The notes: generated from the letters alone by a model not told the origin. 64,000 nt of DNA from Rhodoferax saidenbachensis (GCF_001955715.1 NZ_CP019239.1:1984001-2048000); one strand, 5' to 3'; counted from the first letter of the stretch, positions 36,348 through 49,430 are shown. Numbers and translations: made by a program.

Positions 36348-37558
36348 GCGCGGGCCTGACGTTCCTGCAGGTCCAGGTTTTCCAGCACACGGCGGTAGAT
36401 GTTCTTCAGTGGTTCGATGTCGGCCACGGCCACGTGCTCGTCGATCTTGTGGATGGTGGCGTTGGGCGGGCCCAGCTCGATCACCTGCGGGCAAATTTGT
36501 GCGATGAAACGGCCGTCGCTGGTGCCGCCTGTGGTGGACAACTGGGTCTCCATGCCGGTCTCGGCGCGGATGGCGTCGCGCACGGCGTCCACCAGCGGGC
36601 CGGGCGTGGTCAGGAAGGGCAGGCCGCTGATGGTCCACGTCAAGTCGTACTGCAGCTCGTGTTTTTCGAGCACGGCCGCTACGCGCTGTTGCAGGGACTC
36701 GGGCGTGGACTCGGTCGAGAAGCGGAAGTTGAAGTCGATCACCACCGCACCGGGGATCACATTGCTGGCCCCTGTGCCGCCATGGATGTTGCTGACCTGC
36801 CAAGTGGTAGGCGGGAAGAAGGCATTGCCCTTGTCCCATTCCATGCCCACCAGATCCGCCAGTGCCGGGGCCATCTTATGGATCGGGTTGGTTGCCAGGT
36901 GCGGGTAGGCGATATGGCCTTGCACGCCCTTGACGGTGAGTTTGCCATTCATGGACCCGCGGCGGCCGTTCTTGACCATGTCGCCGGTGCGTTCCACCGA
37001 GGTGGGCTCGCCGACGATGCAGAAGTCCAGCGTCTCGCCACGCGCCTGCAGTGTCTTGCAGACCACCGCGGTGCCGTCCACGGCCGGGCCTTCTTCGTCG
37101 CTGGTCAGCAGCAAGGCGATGTTGAGCGCCGGGTTGGGGTTAGCGGCGAGGAATTCTTCGATGGACACCACAAACGCGGCCAGCGAAGTCTTCATGTCGC
37201 TGGCGCCGCGGCCATAGAGTTTGCCGTCGCGGTGGCTTGGCGAAAACGGCGCGCTGCCCCATTCGTTCAAGGGGCCGGTGGGCACCACATCGGTATGGCC
37301 GGCAAACACCAGGGTCTTTAGCGGCGCTGCATGTGCTATGAATTTGCTAGCTGCTTGCGCACTGTCCACGGGGGCTGCAGCCCGTTTTGCCCATAAATTT
37401 TGGACGCGGAAGTCCTCGGGGCCACTGGTGATGGTCTCGCAGACAAAGCCCAGCGGAGCCAGCCGGGCGGCGATGATGTCCTGGCAACCGGCGTCCAGGG
37501 GCGTGACGGATGCGCGTGTGATCAGTTCTTCGGCAAGGCGTAGGGTGGCACCGGTCAT
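36344..37558 (-). CDS. dapE: Succinyl-diaminopimelate desuccinylase with in-frame repeat A insertion
   Basis: 404 residues (E. coli 375). Di-zinc peptidase-like enzyme of lysine/meso-DAP synthesis. Metal and catalytic blocks are [40 protein letters not shown] and [14 protein letters not shown], with [13 protein letters not shown] later. Residues 53-75 (NLWA, then [18 protein letters not shown]) are from a family A element at 37335-37401; other DapE proteins have only NLWARRG-type residues before the FAGHTD strand. ATG 37558 shares one base with the pilU stop. Confidence 0.94.
   Translation of the reverse strand: MTGATLRLAEELITRASVTPLDAGCQDIIAARLAPLGFVCETITSGPEDFRVQNLWAKRAAAPVDSAQAASKFIAHAAPLKTLVFAGHTDVVPTGPLNEWGSAPFSPSHRDGKLYGRGASDMKTSLAAFVVSIEEFLAANPNPALNIALLLTSDEEGPAVDGTAVVCKTLQARGETLDFCIVGEPTSVERTGDMVKNGRRGSMNGKLTVKGVQGHIAYPHLATNPIHKMAPALADLVGMEWDKGNAFFPPTTWQVSNIHGGTGASNVIPGAVVIDFNFRFSTESTPESLQQRVAAVLEKHELQYDLTWTISGLPFLTTPGPLVDAVRDAIRAETGMETQLSTTGGTSDGRFIAQICPQVIELGPPNATIHKIDEHVAVADIEPLKNIYRRVLENLDLQERQARA
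37335..37401 (+). repeat. Family A element in frame inside dapE, copy 9
   Basis: GCTATGAATTTGCTAGC, the intact core TGCTTGCGCA, then CGGGGGCTGCAGCCCGTTTT (perfect GGGCTGCAGCCC palindrome). It is antisense to the gene. The encoded peptide is PVDSAQAAS, in the same frame as the prmB copy. Confidence 0.92.
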
Positions 37559-38718
37559 CAATGCTTTACATCCAGGGTAATTTCGGTGAACGAGGCTTCT
37601 TCGTCTTCCTCCGCAGCGGCCGTGGGGGCGGCGGCCTTGGTGAAGTCGTTTTGCATGCGCCACATCAGGTTGGTGGGCGAATCGGCGTGGGCCAGGCCTT
37701 CCTTGCGGTCGACGATGCCGTCCACGATCAGGCGCGCGATGTCGCCTTCAAAGGACTGCGAACCTTCGGCCATGGATTTTTCCATGGCTTCCTTGACGGC
37801 GGAGAAGTCGCCTTTTTCGATCAGCTCGGATATCAGTTTGGTGTTGAGCATGACCTCGACGGCTGGCGTGCGCGAGCCGTTGACAGTGCGCAGCAGGCGT
37901 TGCGACACGATGGCTTTGGTGGCGGCGGCCAGGTCACCCAGCATGGTCTGGCGTACTTCCACGGGGTAGAAGCTCAGGATACGGTTGAGCGCCTGGTAGC
38001 TGTTGTTGGCGTGCATGGTGGCCAGGCACAGGTGGCCCGACTGCGCGTAGGCAAGGGCTGCCGACATGGTTTCGCGGTCGCGGATTTCGCCGATCAGGAT
38101 CACGTCGGGCGCCTGGCGCAGTGCGTTTTTGAGTGCCACCTGCAACGAGGCGGTGTCGGTGCCGATCTCGCGCTGGTTGACCACCGACTTCTTGTTCTTG
38201 AACAGGAATTCAATCGGGTCTTCGATGGTCAGGATGTGGCCCGAGACGTTTTCGTTGCGGTAGTCCATCATCGACGCCAGCGTGGTGCTCTTGCCGGCAC
38301 CGGTGGCGCCCACCATCAGGAGCAGGCCGCGCTTTTCCATGATCAGGTCGCCCAGCATCATGGGCACCGACAGCTCGGACAGTTTGGGCACATCCACCGC
38401 AATGAAGCGGATCACTGCGGCAATACTGCCGCGCTGGCGCATGGCGCTAACCCGGAAACGCCCCACACCGGCCAGCGGGAAGCCCATGTTGAGCTCGCCC
38501 TCACGTTCCATCTCTGCAATTTTCTCGGGCGGCAACACTTCGGCCAGCAGGTTCTTGGGCGCGTCGGCGGGTAAGAGCTGCGTGTTGATGGGCACACACT
38601 GGCCGTTGATCTTGATCAGCGCGGGTGAATGCGCCGACAGGTAAACGTCGGACGCCTTCTTTTCACTCATCAAGCGCAGGATGCGCTCCATCGTGCCGGA
38701 AGTAGTGGTTGCAGCCAT
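37558..38718 (-). CDS. pilU: PilT/PilU-type twitching motility ATPase
   Basis: 386 residues. Secretion ATPase that powers retraction of type IV pili. An N-terminal PAS-like domain ([20 protein letters not shown]) is followed by Walker [10 protein letters not shown], the Asp box, Walker [17 protein letters not shown] and the His box [19 protein letters not shown]. The acidic C-terminal tail ([14 protein letters not shown]) fits PilU more than PilT. No other pilus genes are in the window; it sits between dapD and dapE. It follows dapD on the same strand, 48 bp after its stop. Confidence 0.9.
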   Translation of the reverse strand: MAATTTSGTMERILRLMSEKKASDVYLSAHSPALIKINGQCVPINTQLLPADAPKNLLAEVLPPEKIAEMEREGELNMGFPLAGVGRFRVSAMRQRGSIAAVIRFIAVDVPKLSELSVPMMLGDLIMEKRGLLLMVGATGAGKSTTLASMMDYRNENVSGHILTIEDPIEFLFKNKKSVVNQREIGTDTASLQVALKNALRQAPDVILIGEIRDRETMSAALAYAQSGHLCLATMHANNSYQALNRILSFYPVEVRQTMLGDLAAATKAIVSQRLLRTVNGSRTPAVEVMLNTKLISELIEKGDFSAVKEAMEKSMAEGSQSFEGDIARLIVDGIVDRKEGLAHADSPTNLMWRMQNDFTKAAAPTAAAEEDEEASFTEITLDVKH

Positions 38719-38766
38719 GGCTCAGCCCCTCGTTGAAGTGTTGGTCGCGTGAATCAGTCGCGTGGA

Positions 38767-39591
38767 TTAATCACGCAACAGGTCGTTCAAGCTGGTGGTC
38801 GAACGGGTCTTGGCATCCACCTTCTTGACGATGATCGCGGCATACATGCTGTACTTGCCATCGCCCTTGGGAAGGCTGCCGCTCACTACCACCGAGCCAG
38901 CCGGCACGCGGCCATAGCTCACGGTGTCGGTTGCACGGTCGTAAATGGGGGTGCTTTGGCCGATGTACACGCCCATGGAGATCACCGAGTTTTCTTCCAC
39001 GATCACGCCTTCGACCACTTCGGAGCGCGCGCCGATGAAGCAGTTGTCTTCAATGATGGTCGGGCCGGCCTGCATGGGTTCCAGCACCCCGCCAATGCCC
39101 ACGCCGCCGGACAGGTGCACATGCTTGCCGATTTGCGCGCAGGAGCCCACGGTGGCCCAGGTGTCTACCATGGTGCCTTCGTCCACGTAGGAGCCGATAT
39201 TGCAGTAAGACGGCATCAGGATCACGCCCTTGCCCTGGAAGCTGCCGCGGCGCGCCACAGCAGGGGGAACCACACGCACACCCGTGGCCTTGAGCGCTTC
39301 AGCGCTCATGCCGGCGAACTTGGTGGGCACCTTGTCATAAAAGCCCAGGTCGCCGGACTGGATGATTTCGTTGTCTTTCAAGCGGAAGGAGAGCAGCACG
39401 GCTTTCTTGATCCACTGGTGGGTGGTCCATTGGCCCATGGCCTCACGGGTGGCCACGCGCAGGCTGCCGGTATCGAGTTCGTTCAGCACATGCTCCACCG
39501 ATTCGCGCACTTCCTTGCTGGCCGAGGCGACGGAGATGTTGGCGCGGTCTTCCCACGCGGCTTCAATGGTTTGCTGGAGTTGTTGGCTCAT
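38767..39591 (-). CDS. dapD: 2,3,4,5-Tetrahydropyridine-2,6-dicarboxylate N-succinyltransferase
   Basis: 274 residues, same length as E. coli DapD. Left-handed beta-helix acyltransferase of the succinylase DAP pathway, using succinyl-CoA. The hexapeptide region includes [40 protein letters not shown] and [20 protein letters not shown]. The C-terminus [12 protein letters not shown] is typical. It is 32 bp downstream of dapC. Confidence 0.97.
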   Translation of the reverse strand: MSQQLQQTIEAAWEDRANISVASASKEVRESVEHVLNELDTGSLRVATREAMGQWTTHQWIKKAVLLSFRLKDNEIIQSGDLGFYDKVPTKFAGMSAEALKATGVRVVPPAVARRGSFQGKGVILMPSYCNIGSYVDEGTMVDTWATVGSCAQIGKHVHLSGGVGIGGVLEPMQAGPTIIEDNCFIGARSEVVEGVIVEENSVISMGVYIGQSTPIYDRATDTVSYGRVPAGSVVVSGSLPKGDGKYSMYAAIIVKKVDAKTRSTTSLNDLLRD

Positions 39592-39623
39592 GGAGTCGTT
39601 CTTCTTAAAACAGAGGTAGGAAA

Positions 39624-40823
39624 TCAGCGGGATTGGACAAACTGGACGATGCGCTGGGCGGCTTCCACACATTCGGCGGTTTCGGCCACCAGCGCCATGC
39701 GGATGCGCCCGGCGCCAGGGTTGCTGCCCTGGGCTTCACGCGCCAGGTAACTGCCCGGCAGTACCGTCACATTGTAGTGAGCCAGCAGGTCGCGGGCGAA
39801 ATCGGTGTCACTGCCGGGCACCTTGGCCCACAGGTAAAAACCGGCGTCGGGCAGGGCCACGTCCAGCACGGCGGACAACATGGGTGTGACCTGGGCAAAT
39901 TTGGCGCGGTACTTCGCACGGTTGTCCACCACGTGGGCTTCGTCATTCCAGGCGGCAACACTGGCGGTCTGCACCACCATGCTCATGGCGCTGCCGTGGT
40001 AGGTGCGGTACAGCAGGAACTGCTTGATGAGTTTTGCATCGCCGGCGCAAAAACCACTACGCATGCCCGGCACATTGCTGCGTTTGGACAGGCTGGTGAA
40101 GGCCACCAGGTTCTTGAAGTCACTGCGGCCCAGCTTGGCCGCTGCCTCCAGGCCTCCCAAGGGCGGTTCATCGCGGAAGTAGATCTCGCTGTAACACTCG
40201 TCCGACGCAATCACAAAGCCGTACTTATCGCTGAGCGCAAACAACTTGGCCCATTCGTCCAGCGGCATCACCGCGCCGGCGGGGTTGCCGGGCGAACAGA
40301 CAAACAGCAGTTGCGTATTCGCCCAGACGTCCGCCGGCACGCTGTCCCAGTCTTGCGCGAAGTTGCGTGCCGGGTCAGACGGCACAAAGTACGGCTGCGC
40401 ACCCGACAGCAGCGCCGCGCCTTCGTAGATTTGGTAGAACGGGTTGGGGCACACCACCTGCACGCCGCCCTTGCTGGGGTCAATCACCGTCTGCGCAAAT
40501 GCAAACAGTGCTTCGCGTGACCCATTGATCGGCAATACCTGGGTTGCCACATCCAGCGCCAGACCGTAGCGGCGTTGCAGCCACTGGGTGATGGAGGTGC
40601 GCAGGGTGATGTCACCCGCCGTGGCCGGATAGACCGACAGGCCGCCGTCTGCGGACTGAATGGCGTTGCAATAGGCATCCTTGATCAGTTGCGGTGTAGG
40701 GTGGCGCGGCTCGCCAATGCCCAGGCTGATGGGGCGGTAGGCGGGGTTGGGGGTGACAGAGGCAAACAACTGCCGCAGGCGCTCAAAGGGATAGGCCTGC
40801 AATAGAGACAAATGGGGATTCAT
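39624..40823 (-). CDS. dapC: Succinyldiaminopimelate transaminase (DapC type)
   Basis: 399 residues. PLP aminotransferase, fold type I. The start [20 protein letters not shown] is typical of betaproteobacterial DapC. The PLP region has [17 protein letters not shown] and [10 protein letters not shown]; the Schiff-base lysine is in [17 protein letters not shown]. It converts N-succinyl-2-amino-6-ketopimelate to SDAP between DapD and DapE, and the gene order dapC-dapD-(pilU)-dapE reflects this pathway. It is divergent from smc (157-bp spacer). Confidence 0.93.
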   Translation of the reverse strand: MNPHLSLLQAYPFERLRQLFASVTPNPAYRPISLGIGEPRHPTPQLIKDAYCNAIQSADGGLSVYPATAGDITLRTSITQWLQRRYGLALDVATQVLPINGSREALFAFAQTVIDPSKGGVQVVCPNPFYQIYEGAALLSGAQPYFVPSDPARNFAQDWDSVPADVWANTQLLFVCSPGNPAGAVMPLDEWAKLFALSDKYGFVIASDECYSEIYFRDEPPLGGLEAAAKLGRSDFKNLVAFTSLSKRSNVPGMRSGFCAGDAKLIKQFLLYRTYHGSAMSMVVQTASVAAWNDEAHVVDNRAKYRAKFAQVTPMLSAVLDVALPDAGFYLWAKVPGSDTDFARDLLAHYNVTVLPGSYLAREAQGSNPGAGRIRMALVAETAECVEAAQRIVQFVQSR

Positions 40824-40980
40824 GGCAGCGATTATCCCTGAGCGACTGCCGGACTTGGGGCAGGCGGAGCGACTGCGGGGGGCGACAGGTCGGCACGGTA
40901 TCATTGCAGCCTATGCATGCCTTGTGGTGATGCACAAAACCCAATGAAATCAACCGCTTAAGCGATAGCATCTTCCTTCC

Positions 40981-43900
40981 GTGCGTCTCAATTCCATCAA
41001 GTTATCCGGGTTCAAGTCCTTCGCCGAACCGACCAATTTCCTGCTGCCTGGCCAGTTGGTCGGCGTGGTGGGGCCAAACGGTTGCGGAAAATCCAACATC
41101 ATGGATGCGGTGCGCTGGGTGCTGGGCGAGAGCAAGGCCAGCGAGTTGCGTGGCGAGTCCATGCAGGACGTGATCTTCAACGGCACCACTACCCGCAAGC
41201 CGGCCAGCCGCTCCAGCGTGGAGCTGGTGTTCGACAACGCCGACCACCGCGCCGGTGGCCAGTGGGGTCAGTTTGGTGAAATCGCCGTCAAACGCGTGTT
41301 GACCCGTGACGGCACCAGCAGCTACTTCATCAACAACCAGCCCGTGCGCCGCCGCGATGTGCAGGACGTGTTCCTGGGCACCGGCCTGGGCCCCCGCGCC
41401 TACGCCATCATTGGCCAGGGCACCATCAGCCGCATCATCGAGTCCAAGCCCGAAGAGTTGCGCCTGTTCCTCGAAGAAGCTGCCGGTGTTTCCAAATACA
41501 AGGAACGCCGCCGCGAGACCGAAAACCGCCTCTCCGATACGCGCGAAAACCTGACCCGGGTGGACGACATCCTGCGCGAACTCAACGCGAATCTGGAAAA
41601 GCTGGAAAAGCAGGCGGAGGTGGCCGCCAAGTACAACGCCCTGCAATCCGACGTCACGCTCAAACAGCACCAGCAGTGGTTCCTCAAGCGCGCCGAAGCG
41701 CAAGCAGATCAGACCAAGGTACAGACCGAAGGGCTGGCCGCCGTCAACGCGCTGGAAAGCCGCATGGCCGATCTGCGCCATATCGAAGCCGACCTCGAAA
41801 CCGTGCGCCAGGCGCATTACGCCGCAGGCGACCAGGTCAACCAGGCCCAGGGCCTGTTGTACGAGGCCAGCACCGATGTGGGCCGCCTGGAAGCCGAGAT
41901 CCGTTTTGTCGTGGAAGGCCGCCAGCGTGTCGAACAGCGGCTTGTCACGTTGAAAGAACAGGTCAGCCAGTGGGCCACACGCAGCGATGATGCGCAGGCC
42001 GAAATCGAACGCCTGGCCGAACTGGCCGCCTTGGGCGAAGAACAAACCGAATTGCTGGCTGCGCAGGTTGAAGAACAGGCCCTGCAACTGCCGGACCTCG
42101 AAGAAGCCGTGGGCAAGGCCCAAACCGCCGCCAACGACCAGCGCGGTGCCGTCATGCAGGTGCAGCAGCAGATCCAGGTGCTGGCCGCTGATCAACGCAA
42201 TATTGAAGAACAGTCGCGCCAGTTGACCACCCGCCGCGAGCGCCTGGACACCGACCGCAACGCTCTGGCTTCTCCCGATCTGGCCCGTTTGCAAAACCTG
42301 CAGGAGCAGTTGGAAGCGGCGCAGGAGGCCGCCCAGGTGGCCGAAGCCCGCCTGCACGAGCTGCAGGAGTCCGTGCCGCAACTCGACGAAGCCCGCCGCG
42401 AACAACAACAGACAGTCAACACCGAATCCGCCAAGCAGGCCGACTTGTCGGCCCGCATGGAAGCCCTGAAGGCGCTGCAGGAAAAGGTCAAGACCGATGG
42501 CAAGCTGCAGCCTTGGTTGGCCAAGCACGGGCTGGACAACCTGCAAGGCCTGTGGAGCCGGATCCACATTGAACAGGGTTGGGAAAACGCGCTGGAAGGC
42601 GCGCTACGCGAGCGCCTGGGTGCGCTGGAAGTGTCCCGCCTGGAGATGGTGCGCGCCTTTGCCAATGACGCACCGCCCGCCAAGCTGGCCTTTTTCTCAC
42701 CGCCTTCGGCCTCAGCGCCTGAGCGCAGTGCCACCTTGCCGCGCCTGGCCGATCTGCTGCGCATCAACGATGCAGGCCAAAAGGCGGTATTGACCGACTG
42801 GCTGCAAGGCTGCTTTACCGCCAACAGTTTTGAAGACGCGCTCAGCGCACGCGACAAGCTGCAGGCCGGTGAAAGCATTTATGTGAAGTCCGGTCACGTG
42901 GTCACGGCGCACAGCGTGAGTTTTTACGCGCAGGATTCCGAGCAGGCTGGCCTGCTGGCTCGCGCACAGGAAATTGAAAACTTGGAAAAGCAGCTGCGCG
43001 CCCAGGTGCTGATTGCCGACGAATCCCGCATTGGCTTGGCCCGTGCCGAATCCGCCTATGCCGACAGCGCGCAGCGTCTGGTGACGGCGAGGCGCGAAGC
43101 GGCCGAAACACAAAGCCGCAGCCATGAGTTGCAGGTTGAAACCCTGCGCCTGTCGCAACTGGCAGAACAAACCCGTGCCCGCAGCGCACAGATCGAATCC
43201 GACATTGCCGAGATCGAAGCCCAGCTCGAAGAGTTGCAAGAGCGCCGTGCCACCGCTGAAGGCCAGTTTGAATCGCTGGACATGCAACTGGCCGACAGCC
43301 AGGAGCGCCACGCCCAGCTCGACGAACGTGTGATCGATGCCCAGCGCAAATTGGTGCAGTGCCGTGAGCAGCAGCGCACGCTGGAACGCCAGGCGCAAGA
43401 AGCCACCTTTGCCCAGCGCAGCCTGCAGGCGCGCAATGCCGAGCTGTCTCGCGCCATTGAAACCGCTAGCCAGCAAACCGCGACCATCCACGCCGAAGAA
43501 CAGCGCGCCCAGGAAGAACTGGCGCGCCTGACCGATGCCGCGGCCCAGGCTGGCCTGCAAAACGCGCTGGCGCTAAAGCTGGAGCGTGAACAGGCGCTGG
43601 GTGCCAAACGCAGCGAATACGACGACCTGACCGCCAAGCTGCGCGCCAGCGACGAACGCCGCATGCAACTGGAGCGCGAGCTGGACCCGCTGCGTTCGCG
43701 CATCACCGAATTCCAGCTCAAGGAACAGGCCGCGCGCCTGGGCTTTGAGCAGTACGAGCAGCAGTTGCAGGACGCGCAGGCAGACCTGGCCGCCATTGAG
43801 CAAAGCATCAAGGACGGCAACGTGCGCCTCACCGGCATGCAAAGCGAAATCGACCGCCTGCACCGCGAAATTGCCGCGCTGGGTGCCGTCAATCTTGCCG

Positions 43901-44496
43901 CCCTGGACGAGTTGACCGCCGCACGCGAGCGCAAGCAGTTCCTCGACCTGCAAAACGCCGACCTGACCGCCGCCATGAATACGCTGGAAGACGCTATCCG
44001 CAAGATCGACGCCGAAACGCGCGAGCTGCTGTCGGGCACCTTCAAGCAGGTCAACGACCATTTCGGCCGCATGTTCCCCGAGCTGTTTGGCGGTGGCAAT
44101 GCGCGCCTGGTCATCACCGGTGACGAAATTCTGGACTCCGGCGTGCAGGTGATTGCCCAGCCGCCCGGCAAGAAAAACCAGACCATTCACCTGCTGTCCG
44201 GTGGCGAAAAAGCACTCACCGCGATTGCGTTGGTGTTTGCCATCTTCCAGTTGAACCCTGCGCCGTTCTGTTTGCTGGACGAGGTGGACGCGCCGCTGGA
44301 CGACGCCAACACCGAGCGCTACGCCAAGCTGGTCTCCAGCATGAGCAAGAGCACGCAGTTCCTGTTCATCAGCCACAACAAGATCGCCATGGAAATGGCA
44401 GAGCAGTTGATCGGCGTGACCATGCAGGAGCAAGGCGTTTCGCGCATCGTGGCCGTGGACATGGAGTCTGCTGTCACCCTGGCGGAGCTTGCCTGA
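40981..44496 (+). CDS. smc: Chromosome segregation protein SMC
   Basis: 1171 residues. Walker A GPNGCGKS (residues 31-38) lies in the N-terminal head; long coiled coils run to a hinge around residues 500-650 (LDNLQGLWSRIHIEQGWENA), then back. The C-terminal head has the signature IHLLSGGEKALTAIALVF and Walker B PFCLLDEVDAPLDDANTERY. It organises and condenses DNA together with ScpA/ScpB. The start is GTG 40981. This is an SMC, not MukB, as expected for betaproteobacteria. zipA follows two bases after its stop. Confidence 0.97.
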   Translation: MRLNSIKLSGFKSFAEPTNFLLPGQLVGVVGPNGCGKSNIMDAVRWVLGESKASELRGESMQDVIFNGTTTRKPASRSSVELVFDNADHRAGGQWGQFGEIAVKRVLTRDGTSSYFINNQPVRRRDVQDVFLGTGLGPRAYAIIGQGTISRIIESKPEELRLFLEEAAGVSKYKERRRETENRLSDTRENLTRVDDILRELNANLEKLEKQAEVAAKYNALQSDVTLKQHQQWFLKRAEAQADQTKVQTEGLAAVNALESRMADLRHIEADLETVRQAHYAAGDQVNQAQGLLYEASTDVGRLEAEIRFVVEGRQRVEQRLVTLKEQVSQWATRSDDAQAEIERLAELAALGEEQTELLAAQVEEQALQLPDLEEAVGKAQTAANDQRGAVMQVQQQIQVLAADQRNIEEQSRQLTTRRERLDTDRNALASPDLARLQNLQEQLEAAQEAAQVAEARLHELQESVPQLDEARREQQQTVNTESAKQADLSARMEALKALQEKVKTDGKLQPWLAKHGLDNLQGLWSRIHIEQGWENALEGALRERLGALEVSRLEMVRAFANDAPPAKLAFFSPPSASAPERSATLPRLADLLRINDAGQKAVLTDWLQGCFTANSFEDALSARDKLQAGESIYVKSGHVVTAHSVSFYAQDSEQAGLLARAQEIENLEKQLRAQVLIADESRIGLARAESAYADSAQRLVTARREAAETQSRSHELQVETLRLSQLAEQTRARSAQIESDIAEIEAQLEELQERRATAEGQFESLDMQLADSQERHAQLDERVIDAQRKLVQCREQQRTLERQAQEATFAQRSLQARNAELSRAIETASQQTATIHAEEQRAQEELARLTDAAAQAGLQNALALKLEREQALGAKRSEYDDLTAKLRASDERRMQLERELDPLRSRITEFQLKEQAARLGFEQYEQQLQDAQADLAAIEQSIKDGNVRLTGMQSEIDRLHREIAALGAVNLAALDELTAARERKQFLDLQNADLTAAMNTLEDAIRKIDAETRELLSGTFKQVNDHFGRMFPELFGGGNARLVITGDEILDSGVQVIAQPPGKKNQTIHLLSGGEKALTAIALVFAIFQLNPAPFCLLDEVDAPLDDANTERYAKLVSSMSKSTQFLFISHNKIAMEMAEQLIGVTMQEQGVSRIVAVDMESAVTLAELA

Positions 44497-44498
44497 CC

Positions 44499-45539
44499 AT
44501 GAGTAATCTACAGATCGGATTGGCGGTAGCCGGTGGCCTGGTGCTGGCGGCGGTGGTCGCCCATGGCGCCTGGACCTCGCGAAAAAACGCGCCACGCCAG
44601 GCGTTGCCCGACTCGTCACCTGCGGACCTGCAGGCCGAAGGCCAGGAACCGGCGCTGACCGATTTCAACTTTGACGCCAAACCGTTCAACTTGCCGCCCG
44701 CGCCACGCCGCCCGGTGATGGACTCGTTGATCGACGTGATCGCCACCGTGGCGTTGGACAGCACGGTGACGGCCGTGTCCGGCGAAGCGGCGCTGGCAGC
44801 CATGCCGGCCACGCGCCGTGCAGGCAGCAAGCCCTTCGCGGTGGAAGGCTATAACCTGGGCACCCTGGTGTGGGAGAGCCCCGCGGCAGGCCAGCGTTAC
44901 GGTGGTTTCCAGGCCGGTGTGCAGCTTGCCAACCGCACCGGTGCACTCAACGAAATCGAGTATTCCGAATTTGTCGTCAAGACCCAGGCGTTTGCTGACG
45001 CCATCAGCGCCACGCCCGAGTTTCCGGAAATGCTGGACGAAGTGGCCCGTGCTCGTGAGCTGGACCAGTTTGCCAGTGCACACGATGCGCAACTGGGCTT
45101 TTGCATCCGTGCCCGCAACGCGTCGTGGAGCCCCGGTTATGTGCAGCAGAACGCGGCGCGCCTGGGCTTTGTGGCAGGTGCCATTCCCGGGCGTATGGTG
45201 TTGCCCTCCAGCATGGACGGCCTGCCGCCCCTGCTGGTGCTGAGTTTTGATTCCCAGGCTGCTTTGGCCGAAGACCCCGCGCAGAGCGCCATCCGCGAGC
45301 TGGCCCTGCATCTGGATGTGGCGCAGGTGGACCGGGCCGAGCGGCCCTTTGAGCGCATGCGCGAAGCGGCTGGCGCCCTGGCCAGTGCCATGGAAGGTGT
45401 TGTCACCGATGACAACGGCCAGCCCCTGGCGTCGCAGACCATGGACGTCATCGGCACGGAGCTGCAAGGCCTGTACGACACGCTGGAACAGCGTGACCTG
45501 GCCGCCGGTTCTCCGCTGGCGCGCCGCCTGTTTTCCTGA
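44499..45539 (+). CDS. zipA: ZipA-like cell division protein (FtsZ-binding)
   Basis: 346 residues. A single N-terminal membrane anchor (LQIGLAVAGGLVLAAVVAHG) is followed by a Pro/Ala linker. The C-terminal part, SPGYVQQNAARLGFVAGAIP to LASAMEGVVTDDNGQPL, fits the ZipA FtsZ-binding domain, though conservation is weak as usual. The identification rests partly on location between smc and ligA, an order conserved in betaproteobacteria. It tethers FtsZ to the inner membrane. Confidence 0.8.
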   Translation: MSNLQIGLAVAGGLVLAAVVAHGAWTSRKNAPRQALPDSSPADLQAEGQEPALTDFNFDAKPFNLPPAPRRPVMDSLIDVIATVALDSTVTAVSGEAALAAMPATRRAGSKPFAVEGYNLGTLVWESPAAGQRYGGFQAGVQLANRTGALNEIEYSEFVVKTQAFADAISATPEFPEMLDEVARARELDQFASAHDAQLGFCIRARNASWSPGYVQQNAARLGFVAGAIPGRMVLPSSMDGLPPLLVLSFDSQAALAEDPAQSAIRELALHLDVAQVDRAERPFERMREAAGALASAMEGVVTDDNGQPLASQTMDVIGTELQGLYDTLEQRDLAAGSPLARRLFS

Positions 45540-45549
45540 TTTCTTTTAA

Positions 45550-47712
<2,163 letters not shown>

Positions 47713-47732
47713 GCGCAGCGTCCACAGGCTTT

Positions 47733-48161
47733 CTAGTGGGGTGGCGTGAAGGTCTCAGGCCTGCGCCACAACCAGACCAGCACGGTAGCCATGCAGGCGA
47801 TCGCCCCGGCAGTCGCCCATACCTTGGGGACCGTGAACAGCATGAACACCGCGCTGGCGGACATCATCCAGGTGGCGCCCCATTTGGCTTTGCGGCTGAC
47901 CACGCCGCCCTGGCGCCAGTCGCGCAGCATGTTGCCAAACAGCCGGTGTTGTTCCAGCCAGGCCAGCAGCCTGGGCGAGCTGCGTGCCGCGGCCCAGGCG
48001 GCCAGCAAGATGAAAGGTGTGGTGGGCAGTACCGGTAAAAATAGGCCCAGAAAACCCAGCGCTAGACTCACGACTGCCAACAGGCGCAACAGCCATTGCA
48101 TCCACAGCGGAAGCGGTGGTGGCGTGGTGGTCAAAGAAGGTTCAGGAATTGGCGCAGACAT
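47733..48161 (-). CDS. DUF454 family inner membrane protein (YbaN-like)
   Basis: 142 residues. Three to four hydrophobic helices with the family motif LALGFLGLFLPVLPTTPFIL, followed by LLAAWAAARSSPRLLAWLEQ and WRQGGVVSRKAKW. The function of DUF454/YbaN is unknown. It is divergent from def (36 bp between starts) and convergent with ligA (20 bp between stops). The C-terminal VLVWLWRRPETFTPPH is cytoplasmic by charge. Confidence 0.88.
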   Translation of the reverse strand: MSAPIPEPSLTTTPPPLPLWMQWLLRLLAVVSLALGFLGLFLPVLPTTPFILLAAWAAARSSPRLLAWLEQHRLFGNMLRDWRQGGVVSRKAKWGATWMMSASAVFMLFTVPKVWATAGAIACMATVLVWLWRRPETFTPPH

Positions 48162-48197
48162 GCCTCCTGATTGTGCCGCTTCAAAAGAGAAAAAATC

Positions 48198-48737
48198 ATG
48201 ACCGTACGTGACATCCTCAAAATGGGCGACCCGCGTTTGCTGCGCGTGGCCCAACCCGTGACCGCATTCGACAGCGACGCGTTGCACCTGCTGATCACCG
48301 ACATGCTGGACACCATGCGTTCGGTGAGCGGTGCCGGTCTGGCTGCGCCACAGATTGGTGTGGACCTGCAACTGGTGATCTTTGGCAGCCATGAGCGCAA
48401 CCCGCGTTACCCGGACCGGCCCATCGTGCCGCCCACGGTGCTGATCAACCCGGTGATCACGCCGATCGGCGCGGAGGAAGAGAGCGATTGGGAAGGCTGC
48501 CTGTCGGTGCCCGGCCTGCGTGGCGTGGTCCCCCGTTGGGCACATATCCGTTACACCGGGTTTGACCAGTATGGCGACCCCATTGACCGCACAGTGGACG
48601 GTTTCCATGCGCGTGTGGTGCAGCATGAATGTGACCACCTGATTGGCATGCTGTACCCGATGCGGGTGCGTGACTTCACGCAGTTTGGGTACACCGAGGT
48701 GTTGTTCCCCGATATCTCGGCCGCCGAAGACGACTGA
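48198..48737 (+). CDS. def: Peptide deformylase
   Basis: 179 residues. Removes N-formyl from new proteins using Fe2+/Zn2+. The three motifs are present: [10 protein letters not shown] (GxGLAAxQ), EGCLSVPG (EGCLS) and QHECDHLIG (QHExDHL), giving the Cys-His-His metal site. ATG 48198 gives the canonical [20 protein letters not shown] start. The ribosome binding site is weak (AAGAGA). Confidence 0.97.
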   Translation: MTVRDILKMGDPRLLRVAQPVTAFDSDALHLLITDMLDTMRSVSGAGLAAPQIGVDLQLVIFGSHERNPRYPDRPIVPPTVLINPVITPIGAEEESDWEGCLSVPGLRGVVPRWAHIRYTGFDQYGDPIDRTVDGFHARVVQHECDHLIGMLYPMRVRDFTQFGYTEVLFPDISAAEDD

Positions 48738-48819
48738 AGCGGACCTGTTGCGCCAGCGCACTGTCTATGCCCCATGATCGCTGTATCGCACGGATGTGCT
48801 GCCACCCAAAAAGGTTCTT

Positions 48820-49371
48820 ATGAACGCAAGCCACGCGAGGCCTGACAAGGCGCAAATTTCCAAGGAAGATCTGCAGCAGCTCAACCAGTTGCGGCAGCAC
48901 CGCCGGGTGCACAGAAAGCGCCTGCCACTTCAGGCGCCATCGGTAGCCGAGCATTTTGAGGCCCCGGCACCCACCCGCGGGCAGCGGCTGGCCGATGGTG
49001 TGGCGGCGACGATTGGTTCCTGGCGTTTCATCGCCATCCAGAGCACAGCCATCGTCATCTGGATGGTGGGCAATGTGATGTCCGGGGGCGGCGCCTGGGA
49101 CCCGTATCCCTTTATCTTGCTGAATTTGCTGCTGTCATTTCAGGCGGCTTACACGGCGCCCGCCATCATGATGAGCCAAAACCGCCAGTCAGAGCTGGAC
49201 CGGCGGCATGCCGAAACGGACTATGAAATCAACGTGAAGGCCGAGCTGGAGATTGAGCTGCTGCACGAGAAAATTGACATCCTGAAAGAACGGGAGTTGC
49301 TGGCCCTGACCGAGGCGGTGCAGGCGCTGTCGGCCCAGCTGGAGACGCTGACGAAGCGCTTGGACAAGTAA
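48820..49371 (+). CDS. DUF1003 domain-containing membrane protein
   Basis: 183 residues. After a basic N-terminus comes RLADGVAATIGSWRFIAIQS, then two membrane helices (TAIVIWMVGNV and YPFILLNLLLSFQAAYTAP) joined by the conserved DPYPFILLNLLLS. MMSQNRQSELDRRHAETDYE is the typical DUF1003 post-membrane segment, followed by a coiled coil. The function is unknown. ATG 48820 is preceded by AAGG at 48811-48814. Confidence 0.9.
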   Translation: MNASHARPDKAQISKEDLQQLNQLRQHRRVHRKRLPLQAPSVAEHFEAPAPTRGQRLADGVAATIGSWRFIAIQSTAIVIWMVGNVMSGGGAWDPYPFILLNLLLSFQAAYTAPAIMMSQNRQSELDRRHAETDYEINVKAELEIELLHEKIDILKERELLALTEAVQALSAQLETLTKRLDK

Positions 49372-49430
49372 CAACAGGCTGCCCCGGAGTGCCAGACTGC
49401 CAGCGTCAGGGCTTGGGGCGTACGCATTTT

